NCBI RefSeq assembly: GCF_037338445.1
Contig: NZ_CP147838.1
Coordinates: 1,302,001-1,366,000, forward strand
Length of the DNA: 64,000 nt
From: Salinibaculum sp. SYNS191
Lineage (GTDB): Archaea; Halobacteriota; Halobacteria; Halobacteriales; Haloarculaceae
Direction of reading: 5' to 3'
The notes under the pieces were generated by a model. It was given only the letters and a program-made list of their open reading frames with translations, made no database searches and was not told where the DNA came from. This document shows, one piece after another, positions 26,215 through 34,435 of this stretch. Position numbers and translations under genes: made by a program. Within the stretch, counting starts at the first letter, position 1. Every line of letters starts with the position of its first letter.

Positions 26215-27315
26215 ATGGCGGGGAGAGTCTCGTTTCGGAACGTCCGAACCCTCGATTTCTCCTGGAACGAGGTCACGGGTGCCGTCGGGGACTCTGTCAC
26301 TGTTCTCCCCATCGTCGTCGCCGTCGGCGTGCTCACGGACCTCTCGCTGACGGTGATGCTCGTCTGGTTCGGCATCTTCCAGGTCGTCTGGGGGCTCTAC
26401 TACGGGGTTCCGGTCTCCGTCGAGCCGATGAAAGCGGTCAGTGCGCTGGTCATCGCCGGCACCATCACGGCCGGGGAACTCCTCGTCGCCGGCACGGTAC
26501 TCGGCGTGGTGTTGCTCGCCATCGGCACGACCCGTTCCCTGGAGCGATTCGGCGCGTACGTCGGTTCGCCCGTCGTCCGCGGCATCCAGTTCGGGGTCGC
26601 GCTCGTCCTCCTCCAGACCGGCGTCGACCTCGCGAGCCGGAACCTCGTGCTGGCGGGCGTCGCGGGCGTGGTCGCCGTCGGGTTCGTCGCCCGGGGGTAC
26701 TGGAAGCTGAGTGCCTTCGGCGTCCTCGTGCTCGGCGGCGTCGTTGCGGCGGCCTCCACCGGCGTGCCGTCACCGTCGCTCCCGACCACCGACGCCGTGT
26801 TGCTGTACGGGCCGGAGGACCTCACGCTGCCGGCGGTCGAAGCGGCGGTCGGGCAACTGGCGATGACGCTCGGCAACGCCGCGCTGGCGACGTCGCTGCT
26901 CCTGTCGGACTACTTCGACCGGGACGTCTCGCCCGACGCGCTGACGACGAGTATGGGCGTGATGAACCTCGCCGCCCTCCCGTTCGGGGCGCTGCCGATG
27001 TGCCACGGCAGCGGCGGCGTCGCCGGGAAGTACTCCTTCGGTGCGCGCACGGCCGGTGCGAACGTGATTCTCGGACTGGGCTACATCGCGGCCGCAGTCC
27101 TGGCCGTCGGCCTCGTCGCCGCGTATCCAGTCTCCATGCTGGGCGCGATTCTGGTGCTCGTCGGGTTGCAGCTGGGACGGACGGCCCTGGAGCAAAGCGA
27201 CGAGTACGCGCTGGTGGGCGCAATCGGCGTCTGCGGGCTGCTCGTGAACCTCGGCGTCGCGTTCGTCGGGGGCGTCGTCGTGCACCTCCTCCAGCGCCGA
27301 GACGGCAGCGACTGA
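26215..27315 (+). CDS. MOT1-type molybdate/sulfate transporter
   Basis: The 366-residue polytopic membrane protein has about ten helices. P-V-S-V-E-P-M-K-A near residue 63 matches the signature of the MFS_MOT1 (molybdate transporter 1) family, and a second half contains P-M-C-H-G-S-G-G-V-A-G-K-Y with the conserved His-Gly. Homologues transport molybdate or sulfate. Its position directly before a tungstate/molybdate ABC transporter, convergent with it, favours molybdate or tungstate. ATG at 26215 is chosen over GTG at 26206 because it is closer to the conserved start; either is possible. Confidence 0.83.
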   Translation: MAGRVSFRNVRTLDFSWNEVTGAVGDSVTVLPIVVAVGVLTDLSLTVMLVWFGIFQVVWGLYYGVPVSVEPMKAVSALVIAGTITAGELLVAGTVLGVVLLAIGTTRSLERFGAYVGSPVVRGIQFGVALVLLQTGVDLASRNLVLAGVAGVVAVGFVARGYWKLSAFGVLVLGGVVAAASTGVPSPSLPTTDAVLLYGPEDLTLPAVEAAVGQLAMTLGNAALATSLLLSDYFDRDVSPDALTTSMGVMNLAALPFGALPMCHGSGGVAGKYSFGARTAGANVILGLGYIAAAVLAVGLVAAYPVSMLGAILVLVGLQLGRTALEQSDEYALVGAIGVCGLLVNLGVAFVGGVVVHLLQRRDGSD

Positions 27316-27401
27316 CGCCACCGCGACGGGCTGGCCAGCTGTCACTGTGAGACGGGGTAAGTCCGACTCGAACGGGCAGTGGGAACGAGAGGGAGGACCG
27401 T

Positions 27402-28367
27402 TCAACAGGGGTGGAGCCGCTCGCGCGGGAACGTCACCCAGACCTCCGTCCCCGACGAGAGGTGGCGGTCCACGAACGCGTCGACGGTGACGCCGTCGAA
27501 CGACAGCGTCACGCGGGTGGTCGCGTCCTCCGGCACGACGCGCTCGACGGTCGCCCGGACGTCGCCGTCGCCGTTCCCGAGCCGTAGCGCGTCGGGACGT
27601 ATCGAGACGTGGCCGCTCGACGGCACCGACCCGTCGAGGGCCGCTTTCAGCGAGGGTGCCTCCGCCACGTCGAGGACGTTCGCCCCCGTGAAGTCGGCCA
27701 CCATCGGCGACGCCGGCGTCTCGAAGACTTCCTCCGGGGTGCCTGTCTGGACCGTCTCTCCGTCCCGCATCACCGTCAACCGGTCCGCGATGGCCCGTGC
27801 AGTCGTCCGGTTGTGGGTGACGTACACCGCCGTGACGTCGGCCAGCACGTCCGCCAGGTCGTCTCGCAGCGACTGCCGCGTCGGGACGTCGAGCGACGAG
27901 AGCGGTTCGTCCAGTAACATCACTTCCGGCTGAATCGCGAGCGCCCTGGCGAGGGCCACGCGCTGTTCCTCGCCCCCGGAGAGCGTCGGCGGGTACCGGT
28001 CCGCGAGGTGGCTGACGCCCAGTTCCGCGAGGAGACTGTCGGCGTCCCGCGTCTGCTCGTGGTAGCGCGTGCCGTACTCGACGTTCTCGTGGACGGTCAT
28101 GTGCGGGAACAGCGCGTAGTCCTGGAAGACGAACCCGAACCCGCGCCGTTCCGGGGGGACGCCGGTGAGGTCGCGGCCGTCGAACGCGACCGTCCCCGTG
28201 TGGTCGTGGAACCCGGCAATCGTCTCGAGCAGGAGCGACTTGCCGCTGCCGCTGGGGCCGAGCACCACCAGACTCTCGCCGTCGTCGACGTCGAGCGCCG
28301 CGTCGACGGTGAACTCCTCGGCACCCTCGGCCGTGAACGCTGCCTCGACGTCCACTGCCAGACTCAT
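27402..28367 (-). CDS. wtpC: Tungstate/molybdate ABC transporter ATP-binding protein
   Basis: The 321-residue ATPase has Walker A G-P-S-G-S-G-K-S at residues 37-44, Q-loop F-Q-D-Y-A, signature L-S-G-G-E-E-Q-R at 129-136, Walker B L-L-D-E-P and switch His in V-T-H-N. A C-terminal region of about 90 residues after F-E-T-P is TOBE-like, typical of oxyanion importers that sense the anion. The ATG overlaps the permease stop by 4 bp (A-T-G-A). Substrate is inferred from the WtpA-like binding protein and the Mo/W neighbourhood; sulfate or thiosulfate is less likely. Confidence 0.88.
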   Translation of the reverse strand: MSLAVDVEAAFTAEGAEEFTVDAALDVDDGESLVVLGPSGSGKSLLLETIAGFHDHTGTVAFDGRDLTGVPPERRGFGFVFQDYALFPHMTVHENVEYGTRYHEQTRDADSLLAELGVSHLADRYPPTLSGGEEQRVALARALAIQPEVMLLDEPLSSLDVPTRQSLRDDLADVLADVTAVYVTHNRTTARAIADRLTVMRDGETVQTGTPEEVFETPASPMVADFTGANVLDVAEAPSLKAALDGSVPSSGHVSIRPDALRLGNGDGDVRATVERVVPEDATTRVTLSFDGVTVDAFVDRHLSSGTEVWVTFPRERLHPC

Positions 28368-29623
28368 CAGGGCACCCCTCCGATGACGGTGTCGTCGTCG
28401 GTCAGGTAGCGGACGACGAGGAAGATGAGCGCCGAGACGGCGAGCAGGAGGAAGGCGACGGCACCGCTCTCGCCGAGACCGCCCTGCAGGTACGTGTTGT
28501 AGACGAACACGGGAGCGTGCTGTGCGGTGACTTCGCCACCGGCGAACGGATAGAAGAAGGAGACGCTGTAGGCGACGACTGCCACGGCACCGAACTCCGA
28601 GACTGCCCGGGCCCAGGCCAGAACGCCGCCCGTAATCATGCCTCGAACCGCCAGCGGGCCGGTGACGCGTCGGAACGTCTGCCACTCGTTGGCCCCGTGG
28701 ATGCGCGAGGCGTACTCCAGCCGGTCGTCGATGGCCTCGAACGCCTCCCGCGTCGTGTTCACCGCGTACGGTGCGGAGACGAAGGTCATGGCCAGAACCA
28801 TCCCGACTATCGACCCGAGCACCGACACCTCCGGGAACGCACCGCCCTGACCGAACCCGAACAGGATGATGATGCCAGCGACGGAGTGCGGGACGACCAG
28901 CGGGAGGTCGACGAGGCTCTCGACGAACTGCTGGCCCGGGAACCCCCGGGCGAGCAGGTATGCCAGCGGGACGCCGAACAGGAGGCTCAGCACCGCCGCC
29001 AGCAGCGGCCCGTACACGCCGAGGTAGAGCACCCGGTGGACGTCCGGGTCCATCGCCTTCTCGACCACGAGGTCCGGGGCCTGTCGCGCGACGAACAGGA
29101 ACAGCGGGAGACCCAGCGCGACGACCAGCACGCTGCCGAACGACACCGCGCCGACCGTGAACCCGCCCTCGTCGGTCGTGACGACGGCCCCCGCCGTGCC
29201 GAGGACCACGACGCCGACGTAAAACCACGGCAACCTGGCGAACGGAAGGGCGATTCGGACCAGCGCCTCCAGGACCCCCACGACGGGGTCCAGGAACCCG
29301 GGGACGAGACTGACGACGACTGACATTGCCTCCAGGAGAACTCCCAGAACCGGCCCCGCGATAGTGCCGAGCACCGCGGTGGCGACGACCGCCGCCACCT
29401 GGACCGCGAGGAAGCGACTCCCCGCCCGGAGGAGTGTCTCGTCGCTCTCGTACAGGTACGCCACCCCCATGGCGCTGAGGACAAGGAAGTAGGCGTACAG
29501 GGTCGGCTGTCCGACCGAATACGCGGCGGCGAACGCCAGCGTCTGGAGCCCGATAAATCCCGCTACGAGCGACCCCCGCCCGATCGTGGTGCGTCCGAAC
29601 CGCGTCTGTGACTTCGTGGACAT
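28367..29623 (-). CDS. wtpB: Tungstate/molybdate ABC transporter permease with N-terminal membrane extension
   Basis: The 418-residue protein contains a complete binding-protein-dependent permease domain in its C-terminal 230 residues. The EAA-like loop I-D-D-R-L-E-Y-A-S-R-I-H-G-A-N-E-W-Q-T-F lies between helices, and P-L-V-V-P-H-S-V-A-G-I-I-I precedes it. About 185 residues before this are strongly hydrophobic and form four to six extra helices not found in ordinary 250-residue WtpB. ATG at 29623 is the family-like start; upstream residues in the open frame are not membrane-like. It lies between wtpA (52 bp upstream) and wtpC (4-bp overlap). Confidence 0.85.
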   Translation of the reverse strand: MSTKSQTRFGRTTIGRGSLVAGFIGLQTLAFAAAYSVGQPTLYAYFLVLSAMGVAYLYESDETLLRAGSRFLAVQVAAVVATAVLGTIAGPVLGVLLEAMSVVVSLVPGFLDPVVGVLEALVRIALPFARLPWFYVGVVVLGTAGAVVTTDEGGFTVGAVSFGSVLVVALGLPLFLFVARQAPDLVVEKAMDPDVHRVLYLGVYGPLLAAVLSLLFGVPLAYLLARGFPGQQFVESLVDLPLVVPHSVAGIIILFGFGQGGAFPEVSVLGSIVGMVLAMTFVSAPYAVNTTREAFEAIDDRLEYASRIHGANEWQTFRRVTGPLAVRGMITGGVLAWARAVSEFGAVAVVAYSVSFFYPFAGGEVTAQHAPVFVYNTYLQGGLGESGAVAFLLLAVSALIFLVVRYLTDDDTVIGGVP

Positions 29624-29675
29624 TGTTAGACCGGGTGCACGGCGCTTGATTCGCGATGCAAGCGAGACGCCCTCC

Positions 29676-30797
29676 TCACAGCTCCAGCGGGCCGAGGGCA
29701 CTCTTGGAACTGGCGACGTCCAGTACGCGGTCGGGGACGGCGTCCTCCGAACTCGCCGGGACGACTATCGGGTCGACCGGCACCAGCCCCTGGTTCTCCA
29801 GGATGGTGCGGCCGGCCTCAGTGGCGAAGTACTCGACCCACTGCGCGCCGCGACCCGGGGCCTCGGCCACGCCCGGGACGGTGAGCCCGTAGGCAATCGG
29901 CGCGCCGACGAACGTCCCGCTGTCCGTCTCGACTTCCGCCTTCGCGTAGTGTTCGGCGTAGTCGCTGGTCGCCTTCGACAGGTCGACTTCCGCCTGCAGG
30001 TCGATGAAGGGCAGGTCGGCAGTGCTGGAGATGGACTGGTAGTAGAACACGTAGTCCAGTTCGCCGCTTTTCAGCTGCCCCTCCAGGTTCGTCTCCGTGC
30101 CCGTCGGAACCGTCGAGTTCTCGCGGAGCTTCCGGTAGGTCGCCTCGTCGTAGAGGCGCTCGCCGTCGAACTCCTCCGCGCCGAGTTGCTGGGTCATCAC
30201 CGCGCGGTAGCCACCCGGGTCGACTGCCGGGTCGGAGTGTCCGATGGTCACGTCGTCGCGGGTCAGCACCTCCCACCAGTTGTCCTTCGCGATGTCGCCG
30301 GCACCCGGCGAGTCCTCGCGGTACTGGATCGACATCGAGTTCGTGGTGAAGATGGCGTACCAGTCGCCGTAGTCCGGCAGGATGCGATTCCGGATGAGGC
30401 GGAAGTCGGACACGCCGAGGACGTCCGTCGACCGGCCCTGCTGCGTGATTTTCTGCGTCGATGCCACCGACCCCTTGGCCTCCCGCGTGACGTCGACGTC
30501 GTACTGGTCTTCGAACTGCGACTCGGCCTCGCTGAACGGGGGCGCGAGACTCCCCGCGTGGAATATCGTCATCGAGTCGCCGAGGCTGGCCGTCGGCGTC
30601 GCTCCGTCGCCGCCAGACCCGCCGTCACTTCCACCGTCGCCGCCGTCGCTACCGCCGTCGCCGCCGTCCCCGCCGCTACAACCGGCCAGGCCAACGACAC
30701 CTGCGGCACCCACCGCCTTCAGCACGTCACGCCGCGAGCGACCGCGCGTCAGCCCTTGCCAGTGCTCGTACTGCTCTCGTTGTTTCATCGTGAACAT
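29676..30797 (-). CDS. wtpA: Tungstate/molybdate ABC transporter substrate-binding lipoprotein
   Basis: The 373-residue protein begins with a twin-arginine signal (S-R-R-D-V-L-K) and a lipobox ending L-A-G-C, giving Cys40 as lipid anchor, followed by a Gly/Asp/Ser-rich tether. The mature part has F-H-A-G-S-L, V-T-R-E-A-K-G-S, D-W-Y-A-I-F-T-T-N and D-P-G-G-Y-R, in the order seen in WtpA/archaeal ModA proteins, which coordinate tungstate or molybdate octahedrally. It is Tat-exported and membrane-anchored at the outer face. It is the first gene of a wtpA-wtpB-wtpC operon on the minus strand. Tungstate preference is suggested by the AOR gene at 40260. Confidence 0.88.
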   Translation of the reverse strand: MFTMKQREQYEHWQGLTRGRSRRDVLKAVGAAGVVGLAGCSGGDGGDGGSDGGDGGSDGGSGGDGATPTASLGDSMTIFHAGSLAPPFSEAESQFEDQYDVDVTREAKGSVASTQKITQQGRSTDVLGVSDFRLIRNRILPDYGDWYAIFTTNSMSIQYREDSPGAGDIAKDNWWEVLTRDDVTIGHSDPAVDPGGYRAVMTQQLGAEEFDGERLYDEATYRKLRENSTVPTGTETNLEGQLKSGELDYVFYYQSISSTADLPFIDLQAEVDLSKATSDYAEHYAKAEVETDSGTFVGAPIAYGLTVPGVAEAPGRGAQWVEYFATEAGRTILENQGLVPVDPIVVPASSEDAVPDRVLDVASSKSALGPLEL

Positions 30798-31051
30798 AAC
30801 GATGCAGAAATGCCTCCATCAAAAAACTATGCATTTGACACAACCCGGGCAAGAAAATCCGTGGCGGCCTCGTCCACCGAGCCTGCTGCCTGCACCCAAC
30901 TGGATTGGGCCGGCCTGCTGGGTCACAGTCCCGCAGCTATCGCCGGGAAGCTTCCAGAAATCGGGCGTCGCGAGGGGTCGCCGCAGTTCAGAAGCTCTGG
31001 CCGCTCGGACAGCCACGTTTCAGCGACCCCGCCCGCGTTCGAGGGGCTGGT

Positions 31052-31195
31052 CTATCCCTGTTTGTGCTCGACACCTTTGCCGCCGGGTAGGTGCTTCCAC
31101 TTCGTGCCGGCGACGACTGCACACGTCCCGCACTCGACGCAGGGCTGGGTGTCCAGGCTGACGACTTTTTCCTCGCCCCCGTTGGTTTTGATCGT
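31052..31195 (-). pseudogene. C-terminal fragment of a FixX-like ferredoxin
   Basis: An open frame without a start ends in about 48 residues with T-Q-P-C-V-E-C-G-T-C-A, W-K-H-L-P-G-G-K-G-V, the C-terminal half of FixX-type ferredoxins that accept electrons from FixC/ETF-quinone oxidoreductases. The N-terminal half with its other cysteine motifs is missing, and the upstream residues in the same frame overlap the downstream end of the 7Fe ferredoxin gene in a different frame and are not protein-like. It appears to be a leftover of a truncated or recombined ferredoxin gene. Confidence 0.5.
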
Positions 31196-31277
31196 CTCTC
31201 GACAAGGATTACCGCTATATACGCGACGTAGAGACCAGTTGCTGACCGTGTGGGGCGAAACCAGGTCGGGAATCGAA

Positions 31278-31616
31278 TCAGATGCGGCCGGCGCGGCTGG
31301 GGTCGACGTCGATGGCGTCGACGGGGCAGACGTCGACACAGAGCATGCAGTCGATGCACTGGTCCTCGTGCGCTGGGTCAGCTTTAATCTCGCTCTCGGG
31401 GTGACCGGGGGTGTCGACCCACTCGAAGACGTCGACGGGACAGTCCTCGAGACAGGCGCCGTCGGCCAGACAGATGTCGAAGTCGACGGCCACGTGCGTG
31501 CCGTGGATGCCCTGTTTCTCTGTCGTGGGGTCGTCGCCGTCCGGCGTCCAGACGCGGTGGCCCTCGTGCCGGTCGACTTCCTCGTAGGTCTCCTCGAACT
31601 CTGGGTCGATTGCCAT
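31278..31616 (-). CDS. Zinc-containing-type 7Fe ferredoxin
   Basis: The 112-residue ferredoxin starts at ATG 31616. The first cluster site C-L-A-D-G-A-C-L-E-D-C-P has three cysteines spaced x5/x3, as in the 3Fe-4S site of Sulfolobus-type ferredoxin. The second, C-I-D-C-M-L-C-V-D-V-C-P, is a 4Fe-4S site. An N-terminal extension contains His residues (D-R-H-E-G-H-R and G-I-H-G-T-H) positioned like the zinc ligands of zinc ferredoxins, and H-P-E-S-E-I-K-A-D between clusters is also characteristic. Haloarchaea normally use a 2Fe-2S ferredoxin, so this low-potential type is a likely partner for the AOR. Confidence 0.85.
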   Translation of the reverse strand: MAIDPEFEETYEEVDRHEGHRVWTPDGDDPTTEKQGIHGTHVAVDFDICLADGACLEDCPVDVFEWVDTPGHPESEIKADPAHEDQCIDCMLCVDVCPVDAIDVDPSRAGRI

Positions 31617-31788
31617 GCTAACTAATCTCATACTCGGCAGATACTTAAATATTGGACCAGAAGCCCAGGCTTGCCGCTTCCTCGGTGATTTGCCGAAGTC
31701 GTGGTCGCGGTGTCGCTCGGGGCCCGAAACTGCCGGGACCGGTACTGCTCCGACCACCCGGGGGCCGGAAGTGCTGGCCGCGGCCTGG

Positions 31789-32100
31789 CTATCCCGGCAT
31801 GGGACAGAGACTCGCGGTCAGGACGGCTGTCTCGTCGGTATCGTTACGTGCGCCGTGGGTGACTCCCCGTGCGTGTTCGACGACCCCCGGCGCGTCGACC
31901 GTCTCCTCCTCGTCGCCGCGGATGACGGTGACGGTCCCCTCGACGACGTGGAACACGTTCGTCGAGTCCGGGTGTTCGTGCGGGGGGAGTTCCGCACCGG
32001 GGCCGAGTCCGAAGGCTTTCACGAGCACGTCGTCCGTGACGACGAGTTCTCTGTCGACCACTTCCCCTTCTGCCGGGTCGAGTGTCGGGTACACGTCCAT
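31789..32100 (-). CDS. Cupin-domain protein
   Basis: The 103-residue product is a single cupin barrel. The metal-site strand P-P-H-E-H-P-D-S-T-N-V-F-H matches the first cupin motif (G-x5-H-x-H-x4-E, with a modified last part), and V-V-E-H-A-R-G-V-T-H-G-A covers the second motif with its conserved His. ATG at 32100 is the first start that leaves the complete barrel. Small cupins bind metal and may be enzymes or sensors. It sits in the minus-strand run downstream of the MoeA fusion (95-bp gap) and before the ferredoxin, but no molybdenum-related role is evident. Confidence 0.75.
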   Translation of the reverse strand: MDVYPTLDPAEGEVVDRELVVTDDVLVKAFGLGPGAELPPHEHPDSTNVFHVVEGTVTVIRGDEEETVDAPGVVEHARGVTHGARNDTDETAVLTASLCPMPG

Positions 32101-32195
32101 ACCCGGATAGTGGTGTGTCAACTCATATAATCCCTTTTGCTCGTAAGGATCGACCCGATTTCCCCACGACGGGTGAGACGAGCGAGGCGGCCGTC

Positions 32196-34082
32196 TCAGA
32201 ACGTCCGCTCGCTGATGCCCGGCAGTTGCGCCGCAATCGACGCGACGTCTTCGAGAACGGTCTCGACCTGTGCCACGCCGTCTTTCTGCACCCGGTCCGG
32301 GTTCGCGAGGACGCGGACCGGCTGGGTACCCAGCGGCACGAAACCGAGGCCGAGGGCGGCGGCCGTCGTCGCGAGCCCGAGGCCGGCGTCCGCCGTGCCG
32401 GCAGCGACCTTCCGGGCCGGGCTCTCGTGTGCGCCGGTCGTCAGGCTGTAGCCGTCGACGCGCTCGGCGAGCGCCTGGCGGGTGGTGTCGCGTTCCGCCG
32501 CGAGCGCGTCCAGGGCGTCGTCGAGACTCCGGCGCAGCCCCGAACTCCGCTTCCGGTTGACGAACCGGTAGTCCCCGTCTACCAGGTCGGCGAGACTGTC
32601 GACGTCGGTCTCGGCCTCCGGGACGACCAGTCCCCACTCCCGCTCCCAGCCGCCGAGCGTGGGCGCCGACACGTCGTCGACCGGGCCGGCGGCGACGGCG
32701 AAGTCCGGCACTCCCTCGTCGAGGCGGCGCAGTCCCTCAGCGGTCCCGAACGGCAAGTAGCGAGGCCGGTCGAGCCTGTCGAGCAGCCGGGAGAGCAGCG
32801 GGTCGTCCTCCCCGACGCCGAGGACGGTCGGCGGGCGAACGGTCGGGGAGAACAGCTGTACCGAGACCGTCTCGCCCTCGTCGAGGTAGTTCGTCCCCGC
32901 CGGGACCTCGACGATGCCGTCCGCCTCGACGAGGCTCGTCGTCGCACCGCTGCCCTTGTCGACGGGGTAGACGAGCATCTCGCCGTCGGCGTCGGCGACC
33001 AGTCCGGCCGGCATGAGCCGTCGGCGTCCCTCCTCGTAGCGCTCGCGGACGGCCATCCGGCCCTGCACGGTCTCGGTTCGGGGCACCTCGTAGCCGGCGG
33101 CGTCCCGGATGGCGGGGGCGACGAACGTCCGGAAGATGGTGAGCGCCGACACCGGATAGCCGGGGAGGCCGACGTAGGCAGCGTCGTCGAGGTCGCCCAC
33201 CAGCATCGGTTTCCCCGGCTTGACCGACACGCCGTGGAGGTGGAGGTGGCCCTGCTCCTCGATGACGCGGTAGATGACGTCGACGGCGCTGGCGCTGGTC
33301 GACCCCGACGAGAGGACGAGGTCGCACTCGGTCGCGGCCTGCTTGAGTTGCCGCTCCATCTCCTCGTAGTCGTCGCCGACGTGGGGATATAGCGTCGCCG
33401 CCCCGCCGGCCTCCTCGATACTGCTCAGGAGCGTGTAGCTGTTGACGTCGTAAATCTGGCCCGCAGCGCTGTTGAGGTCCTCACCGGGCCGGACGAGTTC
33501 GTCCCCGGTCGAGATGATACCGACGCGCGGCCGCTCGCGGACCGGGACCTCCTCAACGCCCAGCGCCGACAGGAGCCCGATTTCCCGCGGTGTCACGCGC
33601 GTCCCGGGACCGAGCGCCCTGGCACCGGCGGCGATGTCGTCGCCGGCGAGCATCACGCTGTCACCCGGCGCGACGCTGGTGCGGATGGCCACCTCCTCGT
33701 CGCGTTCGGTCGTCCGCTCGACCATGACCACGGCGTCGGCGCCGGACGGCATGACTGCCCCCGTCGATATCTCGGCGGCGGTTCCGGGCTCGACGGCGAC
33801 GTCGGGTTCCGCGCCGGCGTGGACGGACCCGACCACGTCGAGTACGGCTGGGTCCGCCTCGTCGGCACCGAAGGTGTCCCTGGCCCGGACGGCGTAGCCG
33901 TCCATGCTTGCCCTGTCGAACCCCGGGACGTCGAGCGTCGCGTCGATGCGGTCGGCGAGGACACGCCCGCGGGCCGCTTCGAGCGCGACCGTCTCCGTCC
34001 CGGGGGAGATGTCGAGGTTCCCGATGACCTCGTGGGCCTCCTCCGGCGAGGCGAGGTCACGGAACTCGCGGCGGTCGGTCAC
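32196..34082 (-). CDS. moeA: Molybdopterin molybdotransferase MoeA fused to a periplasmic-binding-like domain
   Basis: The 628-residue bidomain protein starts at GTG 34082; upstream codons to 34358 are open but lack protein character. The N-terminal MoeA half (about 1-405) has M-D-G-Y-A-V-R-A near residue 65, G-D-E-L-V-R-P-G, S-S-G-S-T-S-A-S-A-V-D-V and G-K-P-M-L-V, the MPT-binding loops. The C-terminal half contains a type-2 periplasmic-binding (LysR-substrate) fold, including P-F-G-T-A-E-G-L and F-V-N-R-K-R-S-S-G-L-R-R. MoeA inserts molybdate or tungstate into adenylylated MPT; the C-terminal domain presumably binds the oxyanion. Known fusion in archaea. Confidence 0.9.
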   Translation of the reverse strand: MTDRREFRDLASPEEAHEVIGNLDISPGTETVALEAARGRVLADRIDATLDVPGFDRASMDGYAVRARDTFGADEADPAVLDVVGSVHAGAEPDVAVEPGTAAEISTGAVMPSGADAVVMVERTTERDEEVAIRTSVAPGDSVMLAGDDIAAGARALGPGTRVTPREIGLLSALGVEEVPVRERPRVGIISTGDELVRPGEDLNSAAGQIYDVNSYTLLSSIEEAGGAATLYPHVGDDYEEMERQLKQAATECDLVLSSGSTSASAVDVIYRVIEEQGHLHLHGVSVKPGKPMLVGDLDDAAYVGLPGYPVSALTIFRTFVAPAIRDAAGYEVPRTETVQGRMAVRERYEEGRRRLMPAGLVADADGEMLVYPVDKGSGATTSLVEADGIVEVPAGTNYLDEGETVSVQLFSPTVRPPTVLGVGEDDPLLSRLLDRLDRPRYLPFGTAEGLRRLDEGVPDFAVAAGPVDDVSAPTLGGWEREWGLVVPEAETDVDSLADLVDGDYRFVNRKRSSGLRRSLDDALDALAAERDTTRQALAERVDGYSLTTGAHESPARKVAAGTADAGLGLATTAAALGLGFVPLGTQPVRVLANPDRVQKDGVAQVETVLEDVASIAAQLPGISERTF

Positions 34083-34435
34083 GGCCGCCCTCCCCGCGCC
34101 CCGCGCGTCGGTCTCGCCTGGTTCGACCCCGTCGGTTCGGTCCGGTCGTGGTGCATAGGTAGCCCTACGTGCGAGACGGCAAAAACCCACTCCCGGACCG
34201 GTCCCAGCGGCGACGGTCACAACGCATTTGTAACTGGAGTGAACATTTGGGGATGCCACTGCGCAACAGCAGTGGTAGCCGTGGAGTCGAAGTGACACCG
34301 GCGCTCGTGCCATCGTATGCCCCGGTCGGCCCGGCACGTGATGCTCCTGAACTCCCACTCTCTTCGCCGTGGCGAACAGTCGGGTTCACGTCGGCGGTGG
34401 CGTGGTCGTCGTGGAGCAGTGCAGGGCAGGAACGC
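34083..34435. other. Intergenic region with hairpin, upstream of the MoeA fusion
   Basis: No gene is supported. It contains a 7-bp hairpin at 34256-34275 and, around 34225-34250, a less GC-rich patch that could be a promoter for moeA if a leader of roughly 140 nt is used. The minus-strand open frame through it is basic and not protein-like. Confidence 0.4.
34256..34275. promoter_or_regulatory. Hairpin / inverted repeat ccactgc-N6-gcagtgg
   Basis: A perfect 7-bp stem with a 6-nt loop in the intergenic space upstream of the MoeA fusion. It could be an operator, for instance for a ModE-type regulator, or an RNA hairpin in the leader. I could not relate it to a known consensus. Confidence 0.35.

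Noticed and set aside
29586..31625. 679-codon plus-strand frame opposite wtpA and ferredoxin
   Set aside because: Antisense to a Tat lipoprotein and a ferredoxin with clear motifs.
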